Shown piece after piece: positions 44,800 through 57,085 of a stretch of DNA of 64,000 bases. A program made the translations under genes and the position numbers. Below the pieces are notes generated by a model. That model ran no database searches, was not told the DNA's origin, and saw nothing but the letters and a program-made list of their open reading frames with translations. The stretch is from Lycocorax pyrrhopterus obiensis (Eukaryota; Chordata; Aves; Passeriformes; Paradisaeidae). The stretch is taken from the NCBI GenBank assembly GCA_014706295.1, contig JACSVZ010000004.1, positions 6,068,965 through 6,132,964 on the forward strand, read 5' to 3'. Numbering within the stretch: position 1 is the first letter of the stretch; the number at the start of each line of letters is the position of its first letter.

Positions 44800-47700
44800 A
44801 CACGCTCAAAAGAGCACAACCTTAGAAACCTTAGGCAGGCACCTTATCCACGAGGCTACACAGAGGCTTTGTTACAAAAAAGAATTATTGGAATTTGCAG
44901 ACGTTAAATTAGCCCGTAGAGGGAGCTCACACCGTCCCATAAATGTACAATAATTGGAACATACTGTAATTTAAAACATTTTCTCTATTAAGCTCTCTGT
45001 AGAGAGGCTACAGAGGTCAAAGTCGAGCATTCCTTACTTCACACCAACCTCTGTGAGCCCATAAAATTTCATTCAAATTAGACTCCATTGACCACGTATT
45101 TTGTAGCTCCAACAAACAGAAGAAGAGGTGTTTGGCCATGTATTCTCCACAACAAGCACGGCTTCTCCTAATCATCATTTGCTCCTGATGTTGGAAGAAG
45201 AAAGTCTATGTCGGAACGCAAGGAGAACAAAGAGCCGCCGGTCGGAATTGTCATGGCAATGCCCTCGATCTCCCCACACGTTCCTTCTGTTCAGGCAGCG
45301 ATGGTAGTGCTCTTTTTATAACTTGACTAGAGCTGCTCTGGCGTCTCTCAGGTTTCTGTGCTCCATGCAGTGCTTTCAAAGACTATTGTAATAGTGTGTT
45401 TGATATTCAAAGGTTGACGATGGAAATTGTTACCTACTGGACGTTCTTTAATGAAGCCACAAGTAAACAATGACCCAAATTCCTCTGGAAACGTGGAACA
45501 GAACGACTACTCTACAGAAGAGCACGTACAATAAATGTGAAGGGAAAAGGAATTTTCTAATTCCATGTCACAAAAGCTACGCTGGAGAGAAAGCCATACC
45601 CTTAGCTGGAAAGGTTCTGAACACATATATTGATTTACATCACGCAAACCGAAACAGCAGAGCCCACTTAGTCCTTACAAAAGAGGTTGCCTTCCCTCAG
45701 CCTGAATGCACAATAGAGCAAAACAGTGTGCAAGGAAATAAGAAAAAGTGTTAGCAAAGAAGGGTTTTGTTTGATTTAACATAATCTGGGACATTCTAAG
45801 CATTGCACAGATTGATGAGAATTCAATATTAAGTTGTATTTTCTACACCATAACGAAGACAGCAACCATTTCCTTCTTGTGTTGGCTTTAGAAATGCAGG
45901 TGCCTACATCTTTTAGAGATTTGGTGCCTCCCATTTTGCAACAGCAATTTTTTACGCTGTTTTAATTTTATTAGGCAAAATATGATTGTTCTGAGAGCCA
46001 CATACTCAAATCATCAAGAGCCATGAAGTAAAAGAATATTAATATGACACATCAGAGCAGGAACAGCCTGTTTGCTTAAAGCTTTCTCTAGCATTCATAT
46101 AAATCTGTCTAGACTGTCTCACCAGCACTCAGCAAGATCATATGCTTTGTTTTCAGCCCATGCATCTCATCTCCCCCAAAGCCAGAAGTCAACTTCATGT
46201 TCTCTAATTAAAGCAAACCAAACCACCCATCTCCACCTCTTTTTCCCCCAGTATTATACAATACTGACATCCACCATTTTAATTAATACAAATTCCAGCA
46301 CCTCCAACTTTCACATCCCAAACTGAAGACCCTGTGTTATACCCTGTCTTTCAGCCCTTGCTCACCCAGTTGCCTCATAGACTTGTCAAGGCTCTGACCC
46401 AGCAACACCCTTTCTTCAGGTTTAAACAGGAGATTAATCCAGCTGAATGCAGTCAGTTGAGAATGTGCTTTTGTGATGTCTTGGAGTGGAGAAAGAGTGA
46501 ACTCTATGCGAGAGTTGCAAATCAGAAATCTTTTAAAAAACAGATTATTTAATAAAGCTGCAACAAAAATTGGGAGATCCATATCTCAAGGTGTATAGCG
46601 ATGGAGAAAGCTCGGCCGTTAATTCTAGCCAGCAAAGCACCGGGTACTTCTCACAAACACAGATTTTTATCTACAGACTTGGAAACTTTGGGTGCCTGCA
46701 GATCTGGGCTGACGATCCAGAAAGAATGAGACCTTTAATGCAATCCAAAATACATTTCTTAGGTATAAAGTCAGTATTTCCTACTGTATTTTCAGCATTC
46801 CTGCCTCCACTCCTCTGTGAAATCAGAAGGTGCAGAGCTAAGAAAAATGCAAAAGTATTTTAAAAACACACAAGGCTTTTTTCCCCCCAACTTTTGAAAA
46901 GCTCTAATTAAGGATTAGCTCCAGTTTTAGCTGTAGGTCTGGGTGAACAGTCACTACACAAGTGGTTCATTCATCGTTACTGATCTAGTACAGAGCCTCA
47001 CCCACGAGTGCCAATATGAAGTTTTGGGAGCTGATCCTCTCCTCCTCTTCTCTCAGAACTTGCATGAAGGGCTACATGTTCGATTCTTAGTAAACTCATA
47101 TAAAGAAGAAATCCACTTAGGTATGCTGGTTAATTTTTGCCCTCTAGATTTATGTCTATCTAAATTTGATTTCTTGCTTAGTAACACAAGCTCATTCAAT
47201 TTCTCCTTTGAAGTGGTTACGTAGAACTTGAGTTTAATGCACTAAATGAAAAATATTCCCACCTTTATACCTTTAAGCAGCTATAAGAAGAAATAAAATT
47301 ATGTAAAACAGAAATTAATAGCTAATAAACTTCACAGGATCCAAAAGTAACCTGAAAAGAGAGCCCAGAGATAAGACTCTGAGCCAGTGTCTTTTGTGTG
47401 AGAGCTCTGTTCTCCATCAGTGCATCCATTACCTCCCGGGATGCAGAGTGAATAGAGGACTAATGCCAGTGGGGAAAAGGGACTGGCTATGGTTACGGCT
47501 ATAGTTTAACCAAAGAATGATTGTCTGCATCTGCTCTCCTTTCCTCAGTCCTCCCAGACTGCATTTCCACACGAGCCTCACACACAGCCAGCTGCCAGCT
47601 AGAGTTCCCTTTGGGCAGCCCACGGACACGAGGCACATGCATGTGCTCCTTCCCCCAACTTGTTTTCCCAGCCTCCAGGAATCTTCTGCTCAGGAATTTC

Positions 47701-50700
47701 CTGAGACAAAGGTGATGTCTGTGCTCACCGGCTCCCACCGCTCTTTCTTATTGCTCTGTGTGTAAACTTTTAGCATCCCCAAAGTTCTGTGTGTGTGTGA
47801 GAGGTACCCCCAGAGCACGGAGACTGCAGACAAAATGTATTTGCCATTGCTCACAGAACACCAACTTGCTCTGCATTTCCCTGTCACCACCTATGCCTGA
47901 CTGGGGCACATTCTGAAGAGTACTTCACAAGTCTGTCCAAGAAATCAGTGTAATTCTCTGAGGGTGTCTGATTGGCATAAAATTACACGAACTGCTGGGA
48001 AGACAGCGAGCAGAATCCTGCCTTCCTGGCCATCAGTCTCTGGAGACTCCACACAGTCTCTGACCTCTCTTGGATATCACGCTGGCCTGGACAAGAAAAA
48101 GTGAACTTCCTAATAAAAGAAATTCTAAAATCATGCATAACTGTAACTTTGTCACCAAGCTTTGATTAAACCAGCAACATTGCTTTCCAAAGCCTTGGGA
48201 GCTGAGGAGTCAGACAGCAGCAGTAGAGGAGCAGCTGCACAAAGGATCATTTGGGCTGTAGCATCTGAACAGGGAGAGAGATTTCTTTTCTGGCATCCTT
48301 TCTTTTTTTTTTTTTCCCCCCAAACAGGTTAAATGTGAAAACCCAGAGAAACTAAAGAATGACTTATCTTGTACACACAGTGTGTGCTGCTTATGGTTAG
48401 GGACCATCTGTGAATGTATTTCACGCAGCAAACATTCCTCATGCAATAACAATGATCTGAAGGCTGAAATTTGTTGGGTTCTTTTTTTTTTTCCTCAGAA
48501 GTAAATTAAAAAAAATTCCATTTCAGTTGCAGTGCTAAAAGCCTGGAGGTCAGTTTATTCTAAGTAGGCATCACTGATGGTGGCAAAGAGATATTTTAAG
48601 AAAGCTTATTTGTGTACAATATCCACAGGCCATCCACCTCAACTATTTATATGAATTCTTCAGTTGGTATATAACCGGGCTAGCAAAAATGAAAAGTTGT
48701 ATTACCATTTATCATACCCTAAACATTCCATTTTTCAAAAAATAGGAACCAGTGATTTATTTTTTTTTAAATATCTGTGCCATTGTAATATTTTTGAAGC
48801 ACATTTTTAGATACTCTCTTCATTTTTTATACATACATTCATCTCACGCTTAGGACGCATGCAAAAATAAAATAAAAACTTTCCTGTTAAATATAACTAC
48901 AGCATAGCAATAATGTTTCCAGAATGCAGTTTAAACACCATTTTCAGTGTATGATTCCATTGTCCTGACACTGTAATCTCCTCTCAGATGTTGTATGGAA
49001 TTTGCAGCATTTTTGTCTGTTCGTGATTCTCCTCTTACCTGGTGTTTTGACTCTACTTTCAGGCAATTTTTTCCATCTTCACTTTTATTAGATGGTTGCA
49101 GAGATTTTTCAGCTTTATACTTTTTTTCCCTTGCACTGCATTTGGAAATGAAACACTTGATACTGGCACTCTTTTTCCACACCGGCATTCCCTGAAATCT
49201 ACTTGATCAGTTTTGAGGCTTTTGTTTGTTTTTGACTTAATAGCTCCGTTTAGAGTGGGCTGCACAAATGGAAAACAGGAACCTGCCCCACCTCCCGGTC
49301 ACGGAGGAGTGCTGACACCTTCTCCCAGGTCCTCCACAGCTCTCAACATCCAAAAGATTTCTGGTGTTTTAAAGGAGCGGAAGTTTGCAGAGGCAGCAAA
49401 CCAATTCCACCAGCAATTCTCCACGCGGGTGTTGTACGACGCCGCATTTTCCGCCCGCTTTCATACGAGGAGATTCCTCAGTGCTACAAAAGTCACTTAT
49501 TTTACTACAGATCTCCCCCAACAAGATCTGCAGAGGGACAGAGCAATGCTGGAGTCATTCTGCCCACCTACAACGACCTCCACATCAAGCCAAGAGGGCA
49601 GCAGCCTACACTCTTTAGAGATGTCTGGTTTCTGAATTTATAAAGCCCTGAAAGTTATATGCCAAAAAATCCAATTATTCCTACTATTCTAATCTTTAGT
49701 CAGTCCACCTGCACACTCACAGATCACTTTTTCCAACATACCAATATCTGATATTGTATTTTTTGACTAAATGGATACTGCAAGTTAACTTAATGTGCTG
49801 TTTACAGCCCTAGTCAATGCATCTGTAGGTTAGTAATTGCAGCAGGAGACATTGATCCTACATCACAAAAACTAAGTAAAAATCATACTTCACCACCAAC
49901 TCCACTAACGCAACAGCAATCAGGAAAAAAAATATCAGAGCACCTCATTCATAACTATGCAGTTATTCTAAAACAAATAAAGCAGCTATTGATAATAAAG
50001 AATTCTGCTATTTATATTAAAACTGGTGTAAATCATAGACAAAACTGAACAATGAGATGCCACTGCAGCTCATCTCCCTCATAAGAGATTTCTTGTAGGG
50101 ATCGAAATAATATGCATGAGAAAGTATTTTAATGTAGAGAGTGTTTGTAACAGGATTACATGAGAGAGGAAGGCACATCACATCTGAGATAGTCTAATAA
50201 GAGAGTACCTTGGAATAGAAATGGCTCGAGCAATGTAATGCAGATTTCCTGACAAAATGAGATTGTCATTCGAGAACCAAATGCCGAATTACTGAAAACT
50301 AACATCAAACAGGATTACACAATTTGCTTAATGACAAAAGGCACAGAATATTGTGATCACAGGAAGTAAGGGGCTATAAATAAACAAATAATGACAATCG
50401 TGTCCAGCAACTCTGCTGGAACTGGAAAGTTCAGGCTGGCAAAACTCCGGGGCCAGAATTTGCTGTCATTTATTGCTCTTTCCCTTGGTAATGGCACCAC
50501 TGAAATCAATACAATTACATCAGGGGAAAGATGAATCTGCCTTCTAGTGTTTCATGAAGTTGGAAGACAAAATTAATGGAAAGCCCTAATATAATATAAT
50601 TGACATGAATGCTACAGAGTCCGTCCCACACACAGATCCATCAGCTTTGCTCTGCTGGCATAATAAATTGTTTTCAGCGTACAAAGTTAGCTACTAAAGG

Positions 50701-52830
50701 CAGGGAAGTGAGAACATAATTTAATATGAATGACAGAAAGAGGAAAAAAATATCCAAGAGTTACACTAATAATATCAGGAAAATGTTAATCATATGATGA
50801 TGGGTGCAACATTAACTACATGTTTGGTCTATCTTCAACATCGGTTTAGAGCATCTGTAACCATGGAAGCTGATTCCAAAATGAGATATTCTGTTTTCTA
50901 GTATTACATTTGTTATTATGAGATCTGAATTACAACAGAATCAATTGCTCTTTTTCTTTTTTTTTTTCTTTCATTTTTCATTTTCTTTTTTATTTTTTTT
51001 TTCCCTGAGGGAATTGAGGTTTGTGGGTTTGTTATTTTGGGGGGGTGGGTTTTGTGTGCAGAGCAGATAACTCACAAGCTTTGCTTACCTGGCAATACCA
51101 TTTTAAAATTCAAATCAAACCTTAAGGTCGGGTCTCACTGCACATCCTTCTTAGAAGGGTGGGTGGCATCCTTAAGACAATTCCCACTGATCACTTCTTA
51201 ATGGCACTTCCAAACTACTGGAACATTAAAGGAAAGGTCATACAAAGCCCCTGTGTGCCATCCTTCAGGGCACCGAAACTGTAATGGAATCATATATATT
51301 AACTCAGTCAAATAAATTGTTCTTGTTGCCTTTTCTGAGCTGTGGAAATAAATAGGTTTAAGGTGTGCTTTAGGCTGTTGAGTGGGATCAGATGGTTGAT
51401 TGCTGGTGAGGGGGGAATCACGACTTCTCCGTGGTGTATTTTCCAAAAGTACATCAGGTACAGCTTACACAAAACGGTTTCCATTATTAGGGAATATTTT
51501 TCTTTCAATACAGGTTTAAGGATAGGAAATACTTTCATTTTTATTATTATTTTTGCCAAAGTAAAAACATTGCACCACATCTTCCCCTCCCTCAGCTCAG
51601 ATTCCTCTATTGGAGCCTTTGAAGTGGGACGATCTGCACTAAATGAGGGTGCTGAGTTACTGCTGAGCACATTTGGCTCATTTGTGCATTCCGATTTCAG
51701 CTTTTTCTGGAAAAGTTTGGCAGTTCAAAAGCAAAACAGGAAGGAATTTTTCCCAGGATGCTGTACATGACTTGGACAGATTGTGAGGTTTTGGCAAGGT
51801 TCTCCAGAGGCTGGTGCACACCAAAGGTCAGTGGGCAAGTGTTTAGGGATTTCCAAGATAGTTTCTTTTCTTGCAGCTTCCTGCTTTGAATAATCAGTTC
51901 CTTTTTGTTTGAAACAAATAAGAAGTTAATATATTGGTTTTTAAACGAGCTATTTGTTCAACTTGCACACAGACAGAAGTGGGGGAAAAGATATGGCATT
52001 TATAATTAGAATTATTAGAAGTTACCATCATCCTCTTATCTTTAAAACAAGTGCTGATGGGGAGCTCAGTGCCACCAAGATGATGATTGTTATTACATTT
52101 TTCCACTACCAAAGGTGTTTAGTCAAAGCTCAGTGCAGCCCTCTGGGCCTCAGTTCTATCCAAAGGTGTGTGCAAGGGTGGGATTGGGATCCTGCCTCTG
52201 CAAACAGCAGCACAAGCAGCCGGGAAGGAGCAATTCATGTTACCAAGAAACCCTGCATTGCCTGATATTTTTTCTTCTCAATAGGTGCAAACAATAAGGA
52301 GCTTAATATGGACAGTGCACTGTTCTGATTGTAGCTACAAACGGAGCTAGTTAGCTACTGTGAGCTTTTTTTAAAAAAAATGGTTGCCATCATAAAAATA
52401 AATGTAGACAATATCTTTCACTGCATCACTCTGCAACCCAAATTATGTTCTTTTTGTTTTAATAATTTCTGCACATCTTTTTTTTTCAAACTGCCTGCTT
52501 CCATTGAGGACAAATGTCTATTGGATGAAGTACATCATCTTTCTCCACTCTCATCCTAGCAAATATGTGCAAAACTGATTTTCTATCCATGATTTCACTG
52601 TGATTTGGAGTATTCAGTCTGAAATACGAGTTTTCACACTAGCAAATTCCTAATTACCGGGATTTTGTATTTTTAAACCCTAAACCCACATACCATTAAC
52701 TTAAGCAGCTCACATGAGACTAATTCATCAATACAATACTGAATATCAAGCACAGCTTTGAGTTATTGGGACATATTCAAGATCAACTTCCATGTGATCA
52801 ACTTAACATGTATGATTCAGATCCCCAACA
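44800..52830. other. Non-coding stretch, no gene recognised
   Basis: Mostly AT-rich. A small GC pocket at 45,200-45,300 contains CCGCCGGTCGGAATT and is followed by a TATA-like word (CTTTTTATAAC) near 45,312. A CTCF-like word with two mismatches (CCCGTAGAGGGAGC) lies at 44913-44926. Open frames of 140 codons (49,213-49,635) and 142 codons (51,342-51,770) carry no domain. Simple repeats: T/C run at 48,301-48,320 and a long pyrimidine tract at 50,948-51,005. Confidence 0.5.
50948..51005 (+). repeat. Polypyrimidine (T-rich) tract
   Basis: Nearly 60 bases of T with scattered C and a few A (runs of 10 or more T). It resembles an eroded reversed poly(A) tail or simple low-complexity DNA. No element was recognised on its right that would explain it as a retrocopy tail. 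Confidence 0.85.
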
Positions 52831-52835
52831 CAACA

Positions 52836-53047
52836 TCTCGGACTTCAGGAGGAATTTCTTCCCACAATGGGTTGTTAAACATTGGAAGGGGCTGCCCAGG
52901 CAGTTGGTGGAGTCCCCATCCCTGGAGGTGTTTAAGGAAAGCCTGGACATAGCATTTAGTGCCAGGGTCTGGTTGACAAGGTGGTGTTCAGTCAAGGATA
53001 GGATTCAATTATCTCCGAGGTCTTTTCCAGCCTAATTGATTCTGGGA
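52836..53047 (+). mobile_element. CR1 LINE 3'-end fragment (plus strand)
   Basis: Sense-orientation CR1 3' untranslated region: GGACTTCAGGAGGAATTTCTT, GGGTTGTTAAACATTGGAA, GGGGCTGCCCAGGCAGTTGG, TGGAGTCCCCATCCCTGGA, GGTGTTTAAGGAAAGCCTGG, a variable middle, then GAGGTCTTTTCCAGCC and the terminal TAATTGATTCTGGGA, a worn version of the CR1 ATTCTATGA-type end repeat. About 210 bp of the 3' end is kept. No flanking duplication is expected for CR1. It is the clearest sign that the genome is avian or a close archosaur relative. Confidence 0.92.
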
Positions 53048-56000
53048 AAAATCCTTTTGCCATCTTTTTTAAGTTTACTGCTATGCTAATATTTTCCAAT
53101 GCATCTGCAGTGATGTGTAAGAGTTTAAGTTATTTTTCATTTGTGGTTTTTCCCCCTATGTCTTAAAAGGCTTTTAGGCTAAGCCTGGAGTTCTGTCTTA
53201 ACACTCCAGAGATTGACAGCAAATGGTGGTCACAGCCCTGATGTTTCAAGTTTAAATTGAAGAATTATTATTTACATTAAGAGAGAGAGGGAGAGTAACA
53301 GAGAGAAATGTTAAGTCTGAGTAATCAACCACAAATGGCCAGGAAGTAAATCAGCTTAGAAACAAGAGCTCTTTTTAAAAAAAAACCCAAATCCAAAAAA
53401 AACCCCTAACCATATTTAATAAATGAATGGTTTATATATATATTTTTATATTCTATATATAACTCAGCCCAGGCTGCAGGAACAGCTCCTGCCCCAGTCT
53501 CCCATGCAGCAATATTTGACTGTATTTTGGGGTTAATGATTTCCCTTTTATGCAGTTTATTTCTAAGAAACACCCCACACTTTTACGAAAGGTCGCTTAG
53601 CTCCGTCTGGGGAATTCTCAGTCAGCAGGTGTAAAGGGCCTGTGCTTTGCATACGGACACTGAGCAGGGCAGCAGAGGGGCTGTGGTAGAGACCAGGGAG
53701 GGACAGAACAGAGGTGACAGGGGAGGTATTAGAGGCAGAATGACCAGTAATGTCATTAATGTAAGGTATTCTCCCCCTAAAAATCGATTATGGAGTCATT
53801 TCTCAGGAAGAGCACTGATGAACTCAACTCAGATCATTTTTCATGTCCTACAGGTGGAAGCCATGCTAATAGACGGAAATGAGGACTCTCCCCAACTGAT
53901 GATGTGAATATTAAGGAGAATTAAAAATTCTTCCTTTGGAAGAACTGATTGAAACCCCTGTGACAGGCACCTCTGCAGGGCTTAGCTTTAAACTAGAACT
54001 CAGCCAGACTCTTTCTATCGCAGGGTATTCTGCAAGAAAACCCCCCAGCTTTATCTCTCCAGTCATGCAAACCTAAACAGAATGTCTTTTATTCAAAACA
54101 CCAAAAATTAGATCACAGCATAAGACTCAGCCCCTCTTTGAATATTTACTATTTGCTGGGCAATGAATTCCAGCTCACTTCTCTTGCTGTCTGAATGAAG
54201 GCTGACCCTGAAATGACCAAGCCAGTAACCTAAACAGCCACGGAAATAACTTCAGGCGTTTTCACCCTCCATTTAGTTTAGATGTTTCTTACTGTTAGAA
54301 CTGCTATTCCTACAGGATTAATTATAAATAGTTATCTACTGATATCTACAGTAATACATTTTGCTTCTGAGCATGCACCACTGAGTTTTATAATGGGTTG
54401 TGTATACACTGCAAATGTTAAACAATATTCTCATTGAATAATGACAGGCAATGTGTATTTGCATTTCCTGGGAGATTTAATGATGCGGTGGGATAGCTGG
54501 ATGGAAACTGGGAATTAATATCAAGACTTAGTGCCAAAGCCACCTCCAGGACAGCAGGCACACTGCTCATTAACTCAAGAGATTTTGAACCCATTTACTC
54601 TGTGCTAGACTTGGGTTTTTGGGATCAAAAGTCACTTTGTTTTTCCTATCCCCTCTGTAGAGACAGACTTGAATAAAATAGATATCGCTTCAGCTTCTCT
54701 TTCGCCAGTGCTCTGGGGTTTTTCTCCAGAAGATAAATGTTCTCCCAGCTTCCCAGGTTGCCTCAGAGCTCTTCCCTGCCTCCAGCCCTGGGAAGGTGAT
54801 GCTCTCTGCCAGGTGTGAAGGAGCAGCCACACAACTGCTCCACCCTCTCCGACTCTTTTCAGCCCAGCTCCACCCCACACCTGCACACACAGGGAGCTGA
54901 TTTCCCCCTCTCCACTGACTCAGGGGCTGCACTGCACTTCTGGGAGCACAAGAGAGTTGCTCACACCAATAGGGAGGAGGAAGAAATAGGGGAAGCAAAG
55001 GAAACCAATCTAGGGAAGTGATGAGACCCCACATCCATCAGCCAGACATGCTTTGCTCTAATGGCACTTGTGACACTTGCTTCAAGGGTGCTTCAAAGCT
55101 GGAGGGAAGCTGCTGTTACCTTGGACACATCTACTTGAGTTTGCTGAAACTTAAAGCTGGGACAGCGGCAGAAATAGAACTTTTTCATGAAAGCTTCAGT
55201 TTATCATTTATAGAATGTAAAAAACTAGACAGAGAGAAATCAGAAAAAGCATCTGCATGTTATTTGCTGAACAGCTCTACTTTCAAAGCCAAATTAAGGT
55301 AGTCTTCCCTCTTTAATGCCAAGTCTCTCTAAGAGTACTGAAAAAAACCCCAACTTCCCAGACTCACAAGTTACAACATGTTTCTAAATAATACCATACA
55401 TTCCTCAGTCTCCTCATTCCTCATGGTAACCTAGGATTTTATTTTCAAAGCTCAAGGTGAAGGAGTTACAGCTGCCACACTTCCAACCACACGGAAGTTT
55501 CAAACTTGTTTTTGCTTTCTTCCCTCTCTTCCTGTGAGCCTTGTCCATGGCACAATCTGCTGAATTCATTTTACAGTGATATTTTAGTGTTTCTTCTCTC
55601 ATAGAATTTTAATGTGTTTAATCTGACAAACTGAAGTCTAAAATATGCACAGACCCATTTTTCTGAGTTGTTATGAAGTCTTAGAGTCCCTGCCTTACAT
55701 GCTGTCCCTGAAATCAATATAATTACACCTGATAAACATTCTTCTCATGTAAATTAGAAGAAAACATCTCTCAGGTTGAATATTTCCAATCTTGTGTAAG
55801 TGAACATACAATGGGAGGCAGCATCATGGAAAATAAAGTGTTAAACTAAGCTCCCTAAAAGGAGCAGTTTGTTTGGTGGAGCACTGGCAGGTTCCTTTAA
55901 CAGAGCCCCAAATGGAATCCAAAAATTATTTTTAACACCATCCTCATCATCAAAAGCAGGTTTTGTCTGTGGTGTGACTGACCCAGCACATGCAGCATCC

Positions 56001-56960
56001 CACTGGTGGCAGCAGGCTGAGCATTCTGCAGTGGCTGCTCATTAACTGCCTTGTTTTAGTGGGTAGTGTCTAAATAGGTTGAAATCAAAACTTCATTCAA
56101 GATGTGAGGGTGAAACCACGTGCAACCCCAAATTTCATGGTCAGCTGTGTGTCACTCAAGGGATATTTGGGTGCTATCTGGAAAGTAACATGTGTTTCTG
56201 CTTAGAAAAGTGACAAAGAGAAAACAGAGCACCTTCAAGAGCACTTGTGCAGCAATTCTCCCCTCTAAATGAGGGTCACACCTCTGCAACAAAGCAGCGT
56301 AGTCTCAAACCCCACTCAACATGGAACTGCAGTGGAATTCGATGGCATCTAAATCTATGGGATATCTCTCCATAGGACAAGTGCCACCCCTTCAATCTCA
56401 TTCATGTGGACTTAGTAAAAATAAAACCAACAAAACTTTAGTCAAAAGAAAGATATTTTACATTTTGTTCCACTTTGGCTCTGCAGTCCTGTTCCTGAGG
56501 AAGTTAACTTAAATTTCCCTCCATCTCCATTTGTAACTTGTCAATCAGAACCAATTTGTTTTTTCACAAATTATATCTCAGCACAGAAACATATTCAAAT
56601 GCTGAATTTATTTATCTAGTCCAAAATCCCTGTCTGGCACTGCTACTTCAGCCATTTTAGTGTGAAGCAGATGCAGGAGTTTTTCCCTTTCCCCAGAAGT
56701 GGGTGTCCAAGTGTGTTCCCTGGAGCAGCTCTGGGTGGCCTGTGCTTCAGCCCATGGGGGAGCCTGTGCTGGCTGTACAGTCAGGTTTTCAACAAGAAAG
56801 TTTGTCACTAACATTCCTTTTTAGTATAACATCCTCACTTAAAAGCAATAAATATCAACTTGAAGGTCTGAAGTACACCAAAATGAGGATTAAACACCAC
56901 TAGAAATGTGGTGCTGAACCAAAATATTATTTCTCTATTATTAACGGGAGCAGAGGTTTG
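53048..56960. other. Non-coding stretch, no gene recognised
   Basis: Contains a GA-rich run near 53,278-53,307 and a TA-rich run at 53,432-53,462. 54.65-55.0 kb is locally GC-richer with frames on both strands (114 codons at most). No exon, LTR, RNA gene or further CR1 end found. Confidence 0.5.
53432..53462 (+). repeat. TA-rich microsatellite
   Basis: TATATATATATTTTTATATTC then TATATATAA: an interrupted TA repeat of about 30 bp, about 130 bp to the right of a GAGAGAGAGGGAGAG patch. Ordinary low-complexity sequence. Confidence 0.85.
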
Positions 56961-56964
56961 TAGG

Positions 56965-57085
56965 TAAGGCCTGGGGCCTGAAGGAATTTAGATTCATTCC
57001 CTGTGCTGCCACAGACCTTAGCTGTGACCTCTGGCAAATCACCCAATTGCCTTGTCCTCACTTTCCCCCTTTGCAACAGGGGACA
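56965..57085 (+). mobile_element. MIR/CORE-type SINE relic
   Basis: Reads in register with the classic MIR core: GGCCTGAAGG, a TTCGAATCC-like GATTCATTCC, CTGTGCTGCCACAGACC, TTAGCTGTGACCTCTGGCAA, ATCACCCAATTGCC, and CTCACTTTCCCCCTTTGCAA followed by CAGGGGAC, where MIR has TCAGTTTCC, ATCTGTAAAATGGGG. Order and spacing of five blocks agree, while individual bases are diverged, as expected for an amniote-age SINE. The tRNA-like head is only partly visible. Old MIR-like copies are known in birds at low number. A search against SINE consensus sequences would settle it. Confidence 0.65.

Noticed and set aside
45200..45330. Possible second LTR with GC-rich pocket and TATA-like word
   Set aside because: No primer binding site or properly placed polyadenylation signal was found on either strand, so an LTR call is unsupported.
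49213..49635. 140-codon frame in a slightly GC-richer patch
   Set aside because: Looked somewhat protein-like near its middle, but no family could be recognised and no exon boundaries were evident.
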